The translations under genes and the position numbers were made by a program. A stretch of 64,000 nucleotides of DNA from Trichoderma breve (taxonomy: Eukaryota; Ascomycota; Sordariomycetes; Hypocreales; Hypocreaceae): NCBI RefSeq assembly GCF_028502605.1, contig NW_026611593.1:434001-498000 (forward strand), read 5' to 3'. Below are positions 30,570 to 40,545 of the stretch, one piece after another (position 1 is the stretch's first letter; every line of letters begins with the position of its first letter). The notes beneath the pieces are model-generated. The model was not told where the DNA came from. It was given only the letters and a program-made list of their open reading frames with translations, and did not search any database.

Positions 30570-32894
30570 ATGATGTTTCTGCTGTCGTCTTTAGCTCGGC
30601 GTTTAGCCATAAGAGCAGAGTCATCATCATTCGCCGTGAAAGTACCGGTATGTAACAGAAGTTATCAGGATTGGGTAGTACTAACACCACCATTGACAAC
30701 ACATCAGCTCCGACCACCTGGTATCCACAACCCTCCTCGCTTTTCTACATCTAGCCACGGCCTATCTCAACAACGCACAAAGGGGCCTTCGTTTGTTTTA
30801 TCCACCGAGCAACAAAATATTGTGAAGTTGTGTGCTGAGCAAAATGTTGTGGTATCAGCACGGCCTGGTTCCGGCAAGACGGCAATGGCAGAGGCTATTG
30901 CAGCTCAGTATCCGCACCTACGGATAGCTTTTTCCGTTTACTTAAAACTACTTCAACTCGAGAATGAACGCCGACTACAGAACTATCCCAATGCGAAAGT
31001 TTTCACCATACACAAAATGGCAAGGTTGCTTTTCGGGACCGTTGTACGCGACGACGTCGAGCTATTAGAACAGATAAAAAGAGCTGTATCCCGTAATGAG
31101 CTCCCGGAAGGGGACTTTGAGCCTTTCAACATCATTGCGCTAGACGAATTCCAAGACTGCGATGACCTCCTCTATTGGTTGATTATCTGTTTCATTCGAG
31201 TAAACACGCGGAAGAGAGGTGGCCGGCCTGCTCATCTCGTCATTCTCGGAGATGAGCGACAGTCCATCTACCGATTCCGCGGCGCCGATCACAGGTACCT
31301 CACTCAAGCCCCCAAGTTGTTGGGTCCTATCAGCTCCCACTCCTTTGTTGAACTCCCTCTCAGTGAAAGCTTCCGACTATCCAATGAAACGGTGCAGTTC
31401 ATTAACAAGACTTTTCTTGGCGGAGACTCGTATATGACCAGCTCAAAGTCCGGCCCAAAGCCAATTGTCTTTAGGTACAGCCCTCCCGACATCAACGCGT
31501 TGGCTAAGGAACTGGCAGTTTTGATCAAGCAATATGGCGCCGAAAACAGCGCCATTATTGCACCATCAGTACGCAAGAATAGGCCCCTGATCAAACTGGC
31601 CAATATCCTGAGCCAGGAATATGGCATACCAGTTGCTCAACCCATCGATTATGACAGCTCTGTAGATGAAAAGATCTTGGACGGGAAGTTGTCCATATCT
31701 ACCATTCACGGGTTCAAGGGTAGAGAGCGTGATCTGGTCATTCTCTTGGAGATCGACACATCATTTTTCAGATATCTTGGCCGGGATCTTCCGGATAACA
31801 CCTGTCCAAATGAAGTATTTGTTGCCTTGACCCGTGCAGTGGAACAGCTTGTCTTGGTCCATGACGAGAGAGAGAAGTTGATGCCGTTTGTGTCTGTGGA
31901 TAAGTTGTACGAAACAGCCGAGGTCATCAATTTGACGTCTAATAAGGCCAAAATCACATCTCCCAACGCACCAGGACGAGCTTTGCAGTTTGGGCTTGAT
32001 CTACCCCCCAAAGTCAATGTCACGGACATGGCACGATATATCCGGGGTGAACGCCTGGACGCGGTTATTCAGCGTGATCTGTGTATCCAAGAGCTCTCAG
32101 AATCTCTGCCCGAAAAAGAACATATTCGTATACGAGATGTTGTCTGCTCGGATCCAGTAAAAGGATTCTACGAGGCGGTGGGTGACATTAATTCTCTCGT
32201 GATTCTCGCAGCATTTCAGCACGCGATTACGGGGGCTGCAACATTGCTCGGCTCTAACAAGCAGGCCACCGAAGAAGGGCCTTCGATCTATACAGATCGG
32301 CAAATTTCTCGGCTTTGTAGGCGCGCTTGTGCATATCATGCTCGCATTTCGGGCTATCAACCGCGCTACCTCCAGATGAAAAATCACGATTTCAACTGGA
32401 TCAACCTCAGGGATCTTGTTCTTGCTCAGAGCCGACTTCAAAGTGAGCTTGGAGATTCGGCATCTAATCTCAAATTTGAGGCCGACGTTGAACGATACCT
32501 TGTTGTCGATAAAGGGGAAACGCTCCTTTATGGTCGAGCCGACGTCGTCACTGCTCCCACAATTTCAGAAGATGGCGAAATTGAAAGTGTAGAATCTGTA
32601 TGGGAGATCAAATTCGTCTCAAGGCTTTCCAATGAGCATATCGTACAAGCATGCGCATATGCGTTTTTGTTGGCTGCTCGGTCTGGTCAGGTACCCCGTA
32701 TCATACTCTACAACGTGCGAGATGGGAAGAAGCTGGAAATTACTCCACGGGATGGATTGGAAGGGTTGCGACGTATGATTGAAAGCATTTTTCGACTAAA
32801 GTATACGGCTGAAAAGGGGATGGAAGATGAAGAGTTTGCCGAAATGTGTACGAAGACAACACGACAAGTTTTGGACCTGGATGATACAAAGTAG
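30570..32894 (+). CDS. UvrD-like SF1 helicase fused to a RecB/Cas4-like PD-(D/E)XK nuclease, probably mitochondrial
   Basis: The frame is open throughout, but a 60-nt in-frame segment (30648-30707) has a GTATGT donor, a TACTAAC branch site and a CAG acceptor, so I splice it out; the product is 754 aa. The leader (MMFLLSSLARRLAIRAES, then PPRFSTSSHG) is rich in Arg/Ser/hydrophobic residues without acidic residues before the body, as in mitochondrial presequences. Helicase motifs: ARPGSGKT (I), DEFQDC (II), GDERQSIYRFRGAD (III), LSESFRLS (IV), STIHGFKGRERDLV (V) and VALTRAVEQLVL (VI). The C-terminal 150 residues contain GRADVV, WEIKF and QACAYA, which fit Asp, ExK and QxxxY of RecB-type nucleases. 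DNA unwinding with end processing is the inferred role. Confidence 0.85.
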   Translation: MMFLLSSLARRLAIRAESSSFAVKVPVCNRSYQDWVVLTPPLTTHQLRPPGIHNPPRFSTSSHGLSQQRTKGPSFVLSTEQQNIVKLCAEQNVVVSARPGSGKTAMAEAIAAQYPHLRIAFSVYLKLLQLENERRLQNYPNAKVFTIHKMARLLFGTVVRDDVELLEQIKRAVSRNELPEGDFEPFNIIALDEFQDCDDLLYWLIICFIRVNTRKRGGRPAHLVILGDERQSIYRFRGADHRYLTQAPKLLGPISSHSFVELPLSESFRLSNETVQFINKTFLGGDSYMTSSKSGPKPIVFRYSPPDINALAKELAVLIKQYGAENSAIIAPSVRKNRPLIKLANILSQEYGIPVAQPIDYDSSVDEKILDGKLSISTIHGFKGRERDLVILLEIDTSFFRYLGRDLPDNTCPNEVFVALTRAVEQLVLVHDEREKLMPFVSVDKLYETAEVINLTSNKAKITSPNAPGRALQFGLDLPPKVNVTDMARYIRGERLDAVIQRDLCIQELSESLPEKEHIRIRDVVCSDPVKGFYEAVGDINSLVILAAFQHAITGAATLLGSNKQATEEGPSIYTDRQISRLCRRACAYHARISGYQPRYLQMKNHDFNWINLRDLVLAQSRLQSELGDSASNLKFEADVERYLVVDKGETLLYGRADVVTAPTISEDGEIESVESVWEIKFVSRLSNEHIVQACAYAFLLAARSGQVPRIILYNVRDGKKLEITPRDGLEGLRRMIESIFRLKYTAEKGMEDEEFAEMCTKTTRQVLDLDDTK
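30648..30707 (+). other. probable in-frame intron of the helicase-nuclease gene
   Basis: 60 nt, a multiple of three, without an in-frame stop: donor GTATGT, branch site TACTAAC at 30679-30685, acceptor CATCAG. Removal joins VKVP to LRPPGI and shortens the leader by 20 residues. Confidence 0.7.
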
Positions 32895-33121
32895 TAAAGG
32901 GAACTAATTGGTGATGCTGATATGATGCGAGGCCATTACGTTTCAGCAAACAATGTGCTGGAAGCCACTGGCTTTTAAAAACACACGAAACAAACGCGTG
33001 TTGGGTATATTCTCAGCAGGGAATCTCATGTTAGATAGTAGCGATTATATTTATTTAATCTTGATTACACTTGTCTATTAATACTCAAAAGCAAGACCAA
33101 CTGACAGTGACTCAATCCATT

Positions 33122-33578
33122 TTACTGATGGAACACCTCGGTCAATGATTTGAGAACCACCTTTCCGTTCTGTTCAGCGCAAGTGATAATCGTCAAAGTA
33201 GACTCTTGCTTCTCGACGCCAGTTTCTTTATCGGTAACCGAAAACACGGTGTGGTGAGCCACTGATCCTCCTTTCGCCTTGTCCGCATCGTGGCTGGCAA
33301 GAATCTCTTCAACCTTGACGACCTTGAAGATCGATTTGGCACGGGAGGAGACAATGGCTGCCTTGTAAGCATCGCCCGGAATGGGACCGCCATTAATACT
33401 ATCATCGTTAGGGATAGAAAAGAAGACTTGAGTCATCAAATATAACCTACTTAGCTTCGAAATCAGAAGCAAAATATTCCCCAACAGTCTTTAGAGATAG
33501 TTCATCGTCGGGCTGAAAGAAGGCTTTGACGAGTATTTGGTCAACATAATCGCCAAACTCTGTCGTTTTATATGCCAT
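33122..33578 (-). CDS. NTF2-like (SnoaL-type) small protein
   Basis: Two exons, 33451-33578 and 33122-33398, joined in phase 2 over a 52-nt intron (GTAGGT ... GATAG), give 134 aa. The layout (an N-terminal helix with VDQILVKAFFQP, a short strand region INGGPIPGDAYKAAI, then HHTVFSVTDKETGVEKQ and long strands ending in SLTEVFHQ) fits the cystatin-like cone fold of NTF2/SnoaL proteins, which host isomerases, cyclases and hydratases as well as non-catalytic binders. No catalytic residues can be assigned. No signal peptide. Two CGGAATTCCG palindromes lie 240-320 nt upstream of its start. Confidence 0.65.
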
Positions 33579-33820
33579 GGTTGGGGATTTGTAGGAATGA
33601 ACTTGGTATAATAATTTAGTAGGTCAATTGTTGAGTAGAACTGGAAATGAATTTGTTTCTATTGAGTCTACCTATTTAACTACCTACATATATATGTACC
33701 TATCGGAAGCGCATGACGGGTCTCCGACGTGGCATAACTCGACAATAGTAATTGTTTGTCTTCTTCTGCGGGCCGCAACTATCAGCCTGTGCATTCATTT
33801 CTTGGTCCATAATACTTAAT

Positions 33821-33830
33821 CGGAATTCCG
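33821..33830. promoter_or_regulatory. CGGAATTCCG palindrome
   Basis: A perfect 10-bp CGG-N4-CCG palindrome, followed by CGC. Identical in core to 29523-29532 and 33892-33901. Confidence 0.4.
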
Positions 33831-33891
33831 CCGCAATGTTTCGGCGATAAAGCGCTGACAAAACGATGTCATCACAGACCTGCGCCGCCTG

Positions 33892-33901
33892 CGGAATTCC
33901 G
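33892..33901. promoter_or_regulatory. CGGAATTCCG palindrome
   Basis: Third copy of the CGG-N4-CCG palindrome, 61 nt after the end of the previous copy. Confidence 0.4.
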
Positions 33902-34328
33902 CGCGTGAATTTTCTCACGACATGACGGCCTTGGGATAACGGCAATGGCTGAGGATCGCGTTATGTAGCACCACTTGATGTAGTTATTCCGCTCTCTTAT
34001 TCACCGGTATAGGTAACGCGGAGATTTTATTGTGGAACGAAAATTGCGAGATTCACTGTCACATCCGCAGATTAACATAACGCATCAGCTCGTTATGCTC
34101 GGATCAGCCTCCTCTCATACACGTTATGCTATGCTAAAATTAGCTCATTCTAATGCAAAAGTAACGAAACACACAAAGCTCTATTCTCTTGAACTTTGTC
34201 CATTTGCGCAATGGTTTGACAGGGAGAGTGGTATAGCTGAGAAAAATAAGCTCTTACTGACCACATCTCCACGCCACAATCGTGGCAATCGTCACACCAT
34301 GAAACAGCAAATACAACTTAATTGTCGA

Positions 34329-35681
34329 CTATGTACTAGAGCTAACAATTCCATATAAAGCGTCAGAAATATTCCTAGGATACAAAGCAGCCATATCCGG
34401 ATCCAACGTTGAAGTCGTATCCGTATGATACAAGCATCCACGGCTGGCCACTTTCCCATCAAGCCGACCCTGCAACCACGATACCGCTCCCGGAACCCCG
34501 AGAATACCATACTTGATGTGACTCAAGTTTGGCGAGTTGGCTCTCTCGTAGTGTACGTTGAAACCCTGATTGCAATAGTCGCGCACCAAAGCGTCTATAC
34601 CTTCAATGGAAGAGAGGTGATCAACGACACTCTGATACACGTATAACGGAGCTTTAATCTTGGATGCCCTTTGTTCAGTTTCGTCATTCCATGCCTTCGT
34701 AAGCTCTGCCGTCAATCCTGGTATCGACTCATTGTGAAACATGCCCAGAACGTCTTTGTATGAAAACAGCAACGTGCTCGCCTGCAGACACCGATGCAGC
34801 GGACTGTAGAAATACTCTCGAAACTCGGGCTTCAGAGACTGATCAATCGATTTCTGTAGCTCCGGATGCTGACTAGCCAGTCCTAGCAGCGCCGCTGGTA
34901 TGAGTGCCGCACTCGGCCCCTTGTTGATGCTGAAGATGTCACTCGCTTTCGTCAAGCTCGAGAGTCCTCCCATGGCAGCACCGGCAATCTCCAATTCGGG
35001 TGCATAACCTTCTTGCATCTCTACTGCTTTTTGAGTGGCAGCTCCTCCTCCAGAGTATCCCCAAAGCCCTATCTTCGGATCTGATCCAATTCCCGTAATG
35101 TGGTGTGACTGCAGCGTAGCTCGAATGCCATCGAGAATTGCATGGCCTGTCATTTTGCTTGCCGTAAATGATCCTTTTGGTCCTTCGTGATCCGGTACAA
35201 TGACGATCCATTTCTTAGCGAGCGCCGCCTCTGCGAGTAACAACTGAAGCTGAGTGATATTGGAAATGAGCAGCGGATTTTGTTGCGCGGAAAGGAGCAT
35301 CGTATAAGATGGACCGCAATCAATTGTAGCAGAATCCTCAGCCATTTGCAAAGATACCAGCTTATTGTAGTCAGCGTCAGGAGGTACAAGAGCCGTCAAA
35401 ACAGTCGCAGTAGGATTCTTCCGGCTATCTGTCGTCCGATATAGAATCTGATAGGCTTTCTGCACATGAGCCGGGGTCCATCCATAAGCGGAGATCCGCG
35501 AAGGCGGTTCTCTATGCCTTATTATGTCGCCGGGAGCAAATGTGCCTATATTTCCGGGTACAGCGTAGAATGGATCCTTGCTTGGAGGCGGGATAAGTTG
35601 GAGGTGATGTCTATTGATGGAATGTAGATTTGAGGCCGACACGGCGAGAGAGGCTGCCAGCCAGTAGTAAAGATGAACCAT
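34329..35681 (-). CDS. secretory lipase (CalA-type, PF03583 family)
   Basis: Single exon, 450 aa. A signal peptide (first ~20 residues, MVHLYYWLAASLAVSASN) is followed by PFYAVPGNIGTFAPGDIIRHRE, the typical start of fungal secretory lipases. VVPDHEGPKGSFTASKMTGH is the conserved region before the nucleophile. The catalytic Ser is in GYSGGG (Ser about 210). VDHLSS provides the Asp and NLSHIKYG the His near the end. Cys residues suit an extracellular fold. It hydrolyses triglycerides or long-chain esters outside the cell. The gene has a TATA-type element about 150 nt upstream. Confidence 0.9.
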   Translation of the reverse strand: MVHLYYWLAASLAVSASNLHSINRHHLQLIPPPSKDPFYAVPGNIGTFAPGDIIRHREPPSRISAYGWTPAHVQKAYQILYRTTDSRKNPTATVLTALVPPDADYNKLVSLQMAEDSATIDCGPSYTMLLSAQQNPLLISNITQLQLLLAEAALAKKWIVIVPDHEGPKGSFTASKMTGHAILDGIRATLQSHHITGIGSDPKIGLWGYSGGGAATQKAVEMQEGYAPELEIAGAAMGGLSSLTKASDIFSINKGPSAALIPAALLGLASQHPELQKSIDQSLKPEFREYFYSPLHRCLQASTLLFSYKDVLGMFHNESIPGLTAELTKAWNDETEQRASKIKAPLYVYQSVVDHLSSIEGIDALVRDYCNQGFNVHYERANSPNLSHIKYGILGVPGAVSWLQGRLDGKVASRGCLYHTDTTSTLDPDMAALYPRNISDALYGIVSSST

Positions 35682-35830
35682 GGCGAATACGATGGCTCCG
35701 TCTATGATTGGCGCATGGAGTAACGACAGAGAACAAGCAGCAGGAGAGAGTCTCTTAAACGACTCAAGCCACTGCCGAGATTAAATTGTACTACCTTGTC
35801 ATAACCGACTGATTGGCACGTCGAGCTCCT

Positions 35831-35836
35831 CTTATA
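35831..35836 (-). promoter_or_regulatory. TATA-like element of the secretory lipase gene
   Basis: GATATAAGAGG text on the minus strand about 150 nt upstream of the ATG at 35681. Confidence 0.3.
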
Positions 35837-36000
35837 TCATTCATGTAGACAATAGGAGTGAGTGCTGTGAGACAAGGTGAGACATGTTCAAATTTCTGCC
35901 CACGTTCGTAAGCATGTCCCGCGGACACGGGTGGTATGTAACATTGTCATACACGGCTTATAACTACGATGATAAATTTAGCAGTTGATATTGAACAGTT

Positions 36001-36255
36001 ACACAATATGACTTGGCCAACTTGCGACTCATTGTGTCCCCCAGCTTCATAAAGTTACAGACCATCAACACTATGCCACGCTGGATGCAGTATCAAGCAG
36101 GAGATTTGGAAGAAAATACAGTCACACAAGGCACCAATTCCGACGAGTGTCCGCATGCCAACACCTCAATTCACCCAATGTCTCACAACTCGGATCCTTT
36201 CAAACGCGTAGAGCGGCTACGTCCACTTCAAGTCTTGGATTAGCTGCACCAAGGT
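36001..36255 (+). repeat. dispersed repeat copy A (about 250 bp)
   Basis: Aligned by eye with the reverse complement of 50495-50735. Shared runs include GACTTGGCCAACTTGCG, CCAGCTTCATA, CCGACGAGT(G/A)TCCGCATGCC, AATTCACCCAATGTCTCACA and CTTCAAGTCTTGGA. The copies differ by many substitutions and small indels. Length and lack of an open frame suggest a non-autonomous element or part of one. Confidence 0.7.
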
Positions 36256-36531
36256 CCTTCTACGCGGCGGCTTCAAGGTTACTGCGATTACAAGTAACGA
36301 ATCAAATGCCACATTTCCCCAGGGTGTTATGGTGATGCGTGTCGATTCCTCGTCACTAGAGTCAATTCGGAACGCCGTTGTAAGGCAGGATGCCGTTGTT
36401 TCGTCGACTATTTTTGGAGGGACAGCGACCCAAAGAACGCTCATTGACGCGATTACTGAAGCCCGTGTCCCAAAGTTCATACCCTCAGAGTTTGGTCTAA
36501 ACAATCGAAAATACCGTCATAGCCGGATATG
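36245..36531 (+). pseudogene. NmrA-like (isoflavone-reductase-like) fragment
   Basis: The frame reads KVLLRGGFKVTAITSNES, ATFPQGVMVMRVD, DAVVSSTIFGGTATQRTLID and ARVPKFIPSEFGLNNRKYR, the usual order of the NmrA/isoflavone-reductase family (LLxxGF, DAVVS, ID(A)Axxxxv, KFIPSEFG). The Rossmann glycine-rich start and the rest of the substrate region are absent. Repeat copy A abuts it on the left and a poly-T run at 36535-36551 on the right. Confidence 0.6.
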
Positions 36532-36952
36532 ACCTTTTTTTTTTTTTTTTCTTGGAGAAAGTCAGGAACTCGGATTATTTGATCGAGCTTATTTGATCGA
36601 GCTGTCCGATTGACACAAGCGGTTCTCTTGGACCGGTTTATCCACTGAGGATTACAGGCTGCGCGCCACTAACTGCCCCTGGATGACTGTGCTAAGGAAA
36701 CCACGTGAGCATCCCCGCAGCACCATTTGACCCCAGCCCGCGGGTACCTTTGGGTACATCAATGCTCCTATCCGTACCATGTTTTATGTCTTCAAACCAG
36801 TATCGTCCGTGGTGTCTTTTAGCATTTATTCGTAGCAAAATATACAGCAACTTGAAGATATCAGTTCCAACTCTTCAATGAGCCCAACCCTCCACGGATG
36901 AAATCGCAAGTCCAGGTTGAAGCTGTTCCGCAGCACTACACCTACACACCAC
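36532..36952. other. poly-T tract and promoter of the dual-finger regulator
   Basis: A run of 16-17 T at 36535-36551 is followed by 0.4 kb of upstream sequence with a short direct repeat (TATTTGATCGAGCT twice at 36578-36602). Confidence 0.45.
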
Positions 36953-39900
36953 ATGCAATCACGAGAAGCGACCATGAGTGCCGCCACCGCTGAACCCAGT
37001 CGCCGAGAGAACATGAATGCTGAGCAGAAAAGACACCGATGCCCAGTCTGCCAACAAACGTTTGGACGAGTTGAACATTTGACTCGCCATTCAAGGAGCC
37101 ACTCGGATAAACGTTCTCTGAAGTGCGATTACTGCCAGAAAGGCTTTTACAGGGGGTCTGTAGATGGCATCCATGATTTTCTGTCTTGACTTGTCCCACT
37201 CTCTTCATCTGAACCAGGCCCATGCTTCTGGAAACACATCGGCTGACTTCAATGTTCTCGGACAGCGATGCTTTACGGCGCCATGAACGGCTTCACAAAG
37301 AACCAAAGACGAGCGCATTCCGTAGGGGTGCCCGGGCTTGCCTTGCCTGTGCAAAAGCGCGTAGAAGGTGCAGTGGCGATAATCCGTGTGCTGCTTGTGG
37401 AAAGAGGTCAATCAATTGCAATTATCCACATTCAACCAATGCTAGAGCCAATGTAGGTGGCAATGTTATGCAAGGAGATTCCGTAACACCGCCCGATGAG
37501 CAGGCAGGTGAGTTGAACATTGGGGAGCACCGAGAGATTAATCCAGCCATCACCAACTCTAAAGAATCGTCAGAATCATGGCCTCATATGTCCCATTCAC
37601 CTACGAATACGGGTGGAAGCCATGAGGAGCTCAACCCATTTGTTTCCCAGCGCAGTTTCGACTCCAATCGAACTGTCATGACTGCGCCCATCATGGAGAC
37701 GACAGGTTTTCAATCCGTGGGGCGCAGTCCACAGAGTGCAGCACAACCTCGAGCATCTCTTTGCTCTCATGATAATATACTGGGTCAATCACCTGATATG
37801 CCCACTAATCTACCTCCCCAGCCCTTTCTGAGAGATTCGTTGCTAGAATTTCAGCAAGGGGCAGGCTCTGAAGCTCAACAAACCTGGTCCTCAGGGGAGC
37901 CAGCTTCGCAACCAAGCATGGCGAATAATACCACACAAGTTTCAAGGCGACCAGAACCCAGATTTTGGCGTCAAAATCGTCTGTCGTCTATCAACTGGCT
38001 GCCTGACAACTGGATTCCGGATTTCGAATTCAACCCTGGGCAATCACCGCCGCAAGCTACAGGTAGCTACGCTGGCCCTGCGCAAATATCCCAAGACCGA
38101 TCAATGAGCGGCCCTGATATTGGTACCGCGGCGTTAAATGTGAATGAAAATACATCTCCTTTCAGTAATAACCAAGGGATCATCGCCCCGGAGAATTCCA
38201 ATAGCAAAGGGGTCGGTTACTACTATGTCGACGGAGATGGCGCACGACTGCCTCGTATACGCAAAGCATTACATCAATCTGCTCATCAATCTCCAGTTAC
38301 CTATGCCCAGCTCACCGACGCTGATGGACCGGAAACTATCTATAACAAATACGGATTCCCCGGCTGTGAATACGGAGCTCACGACGGTGCCAATATCTCA
38401 TCATCGGGGAATCAGCAGGTTCCTATCGAGATCTACAGGGATATATTACATGCTTTTAATCAAACGTGTATAATATCATCGTACTTTCCCCCTTTTCATT
38501 CTGCTGACTTTCCATCACTAGAGTCAGTGGGTTTATTTGTTCGCCTCTATACCGAACATTTCCAGCCTACTCTGCCATTTATCCATCCAGCGACTTTCAA
38601 TCCCTTGAGCTCTCACTGGCTACTCGTACTGGCAATGGCGGCAATTGGAAGTCACTATGCTAAAATTGAACATGTCCAGGTTCTTGTCGTGGCCATGCAT
38701 GAGTTTCTGCGACGTGCTATAAACATGGTTGTGAGTTTGCTTGTAACATTCCCCGATCATCAGACTCTGACAGCAATAAATTCTTTAGTTGGAAACAGGC
38801 CATAATGCAAGTATTGAGAGACTTGTTTTTACGCAAGTTAGATTGCTAAGCTGCATCGGAATGATGTACTGCGGAGCTCAGCAGTTGATTGAGCGGGCCA
38901 AGGCCTCCAGGATCGATTTGGTTGCATTCTGTGAGACAGAATGGGTCAACTATACAGAGCAAGAAGACCAATTGCTGAGAAGCCATACAGTCGACCAAGC
39001 AGCCTCCGACTGGAAGGCGTGGTGTTGTGCGGAGAGCCGCCGAAGAACTGGCTACACCATATGGGTATGTTTCAGCATCCCTTTTCGATTCTTCTTGGGC
39101 TAAATATAAAAATATCTCAGCTGCTAGATTGTATGTGGTCATTTCAATTCCAGGTGCGCCCTCTTCTATCTTTGGAAGATGCCAGAGTTCCTGTACCATG
39201 TCAAGAGGTTCTGTGGGAAGCAAGCACGGCTCTCGATTGGCGACAGCTCTACAGCGTCTCAACAAGTGAGTTCTCCCCCCCAAGTTGAAGTTAAATCAAA
39301 TATAACATTGAAAACTCAGAGAATCCATCATTGCATGAAGTCATTCAGATCTTGTACGTCGAGAAACGACTCCAGTCTTCAACGGGCGAATTCAGTCGAA
39401 TTCTTTGCATCCACGCTCTTTTTCGGCGAACTTGGGAAGTAGAAGCCTACTTCAAACAGCCACTTACCCTTTGGAGTCCTGCCGCGGAACAGCAAGCCAT
39501 CAAGTCCAAAGAGATGTCGAGTCCTGTGTGGCTTCCGGAAATTCAGATATATTCCCGATGGAGGAATTCCGCTTGTGACTGCCTCGATGTTCTCCACTGG
39601 CACGCAAACAGTGTCATTGGTGCCGCAGGTGGGATGGAACATCCAACGGTCCTTCATCTTCACCTTGCTCGAGTAGTTTTACTCACACCATTCCGACATA
39701 TAGTACAATTGGCTCTTTTAATGACCAGGGAACGGGAACCGGAGAGTGATGAACAAATTACTGAAGCAAGAACCCATATACGGCGATGGGCCATGGAAGA
39801 TCAATATAAGGCGAGGCTCGCCATGATCCATGCTGGAGTTTCGTTTTGGCATGTTCGTCGTTATTCAGTAGATGGCTTCTACGAACCGTCAGCTGTGTTT

Positions 39901-40236
39901 CTTGCTACCCTTGCAATGTGGGCTTACGGCACATTTGCTCCCCACACATCTAGGCCAATAGAGGATTCCCATTCTCCCCAGAGTGATGAAGATGCCGGAT
40001 CTCCATTTCCCACTTCCATGCAATTGGATAGGCCTGCTGATGATGAGCTTGTGCAGTTATTTGTGAAAAGAGGAGGGTCTATTCGTGCAAATGTCACGGG
40101 CGTTGGAAATCTATGCAGCCCAAAGGGTCCTAGTCGTGTGCTATTGGAGGGCAGAAAGCTGCTTATGGATTTAGAATGTTGGGGATATAGTCATTGGATT
40201 GTCCGAACTTTGACACTTCTTATAGAGATCTGCTAA
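36953..40236 (+). CDS. C2H2 plus Zn2Cys6 dual DNA-binding transcription factor
   Basis: Five exons: 36953-37155, 37266-38730, 38789-39064, 39121-39265 and 39320-40236, with phases closing, give 1001 aa. Residues about 24-47 form a C2H2 finger (CPVCQQTFGRVEHLTRHSRSH), and a second finger is split by the first intron (CDYCQKGFYRG then DALRRHERLH, spacing C2C, 12, H3H). A zinc cluster follows at about residues 90-115 (six Cys, spacing C2C6C5C2C6C). A long Ser/Gln/Pro-rich linker leads to the fungal-specific MHR domain (PTLPFIHPATFN, LLSCIGMMYCGAQQLIERA, LLSLEDARVPVPCQEVLWEA). This C2H2-Zn2Cys6 class is known in ascomycetes. It is tail to tail with the sugar-porter gene and is a candidate controller of the locus. 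Confidence 0.88.
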
Positions 40237-40545
40237 GAGAACATATCATTGGAAGTTTAGAAATATATGCTACATTGACTAGAGCATACACACACCCCTC
40301 ATCATGGATTGAAGTTAATCAACGATGTAAGAATTGTATTCTCTCACTGGTCCTTCCAGAGTATAGTAGCAAAACACGAGTTCTGTAGACTGGGACTCAA
40401 TTTACGTATTTTTAATTTGATGAACAGATCATAATGATACGTATGAACAACAATAATTACCCCGATATCACAATCTGAAATTGAATCCCTTTCTCACACC
40501 TGCTACGATGAGTTCCAAGTTCGAACTCGAAACTCTGCTCGGTAA
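40237..40545. other. convergent 3' intergenic region
   Basis: 0.3 kb between the 3' ends of the regulator and the MFS gene; no feature seen. Confidence 0.4.

Larger units (their letters stand above)
33579..34328. other. intergenic region with two CGG palindromes
   Basis: 0.75 kb upstream of the NTF2-like gene and downstream of the lipase gene; no additional gene recognised. Confidence 0.45.
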
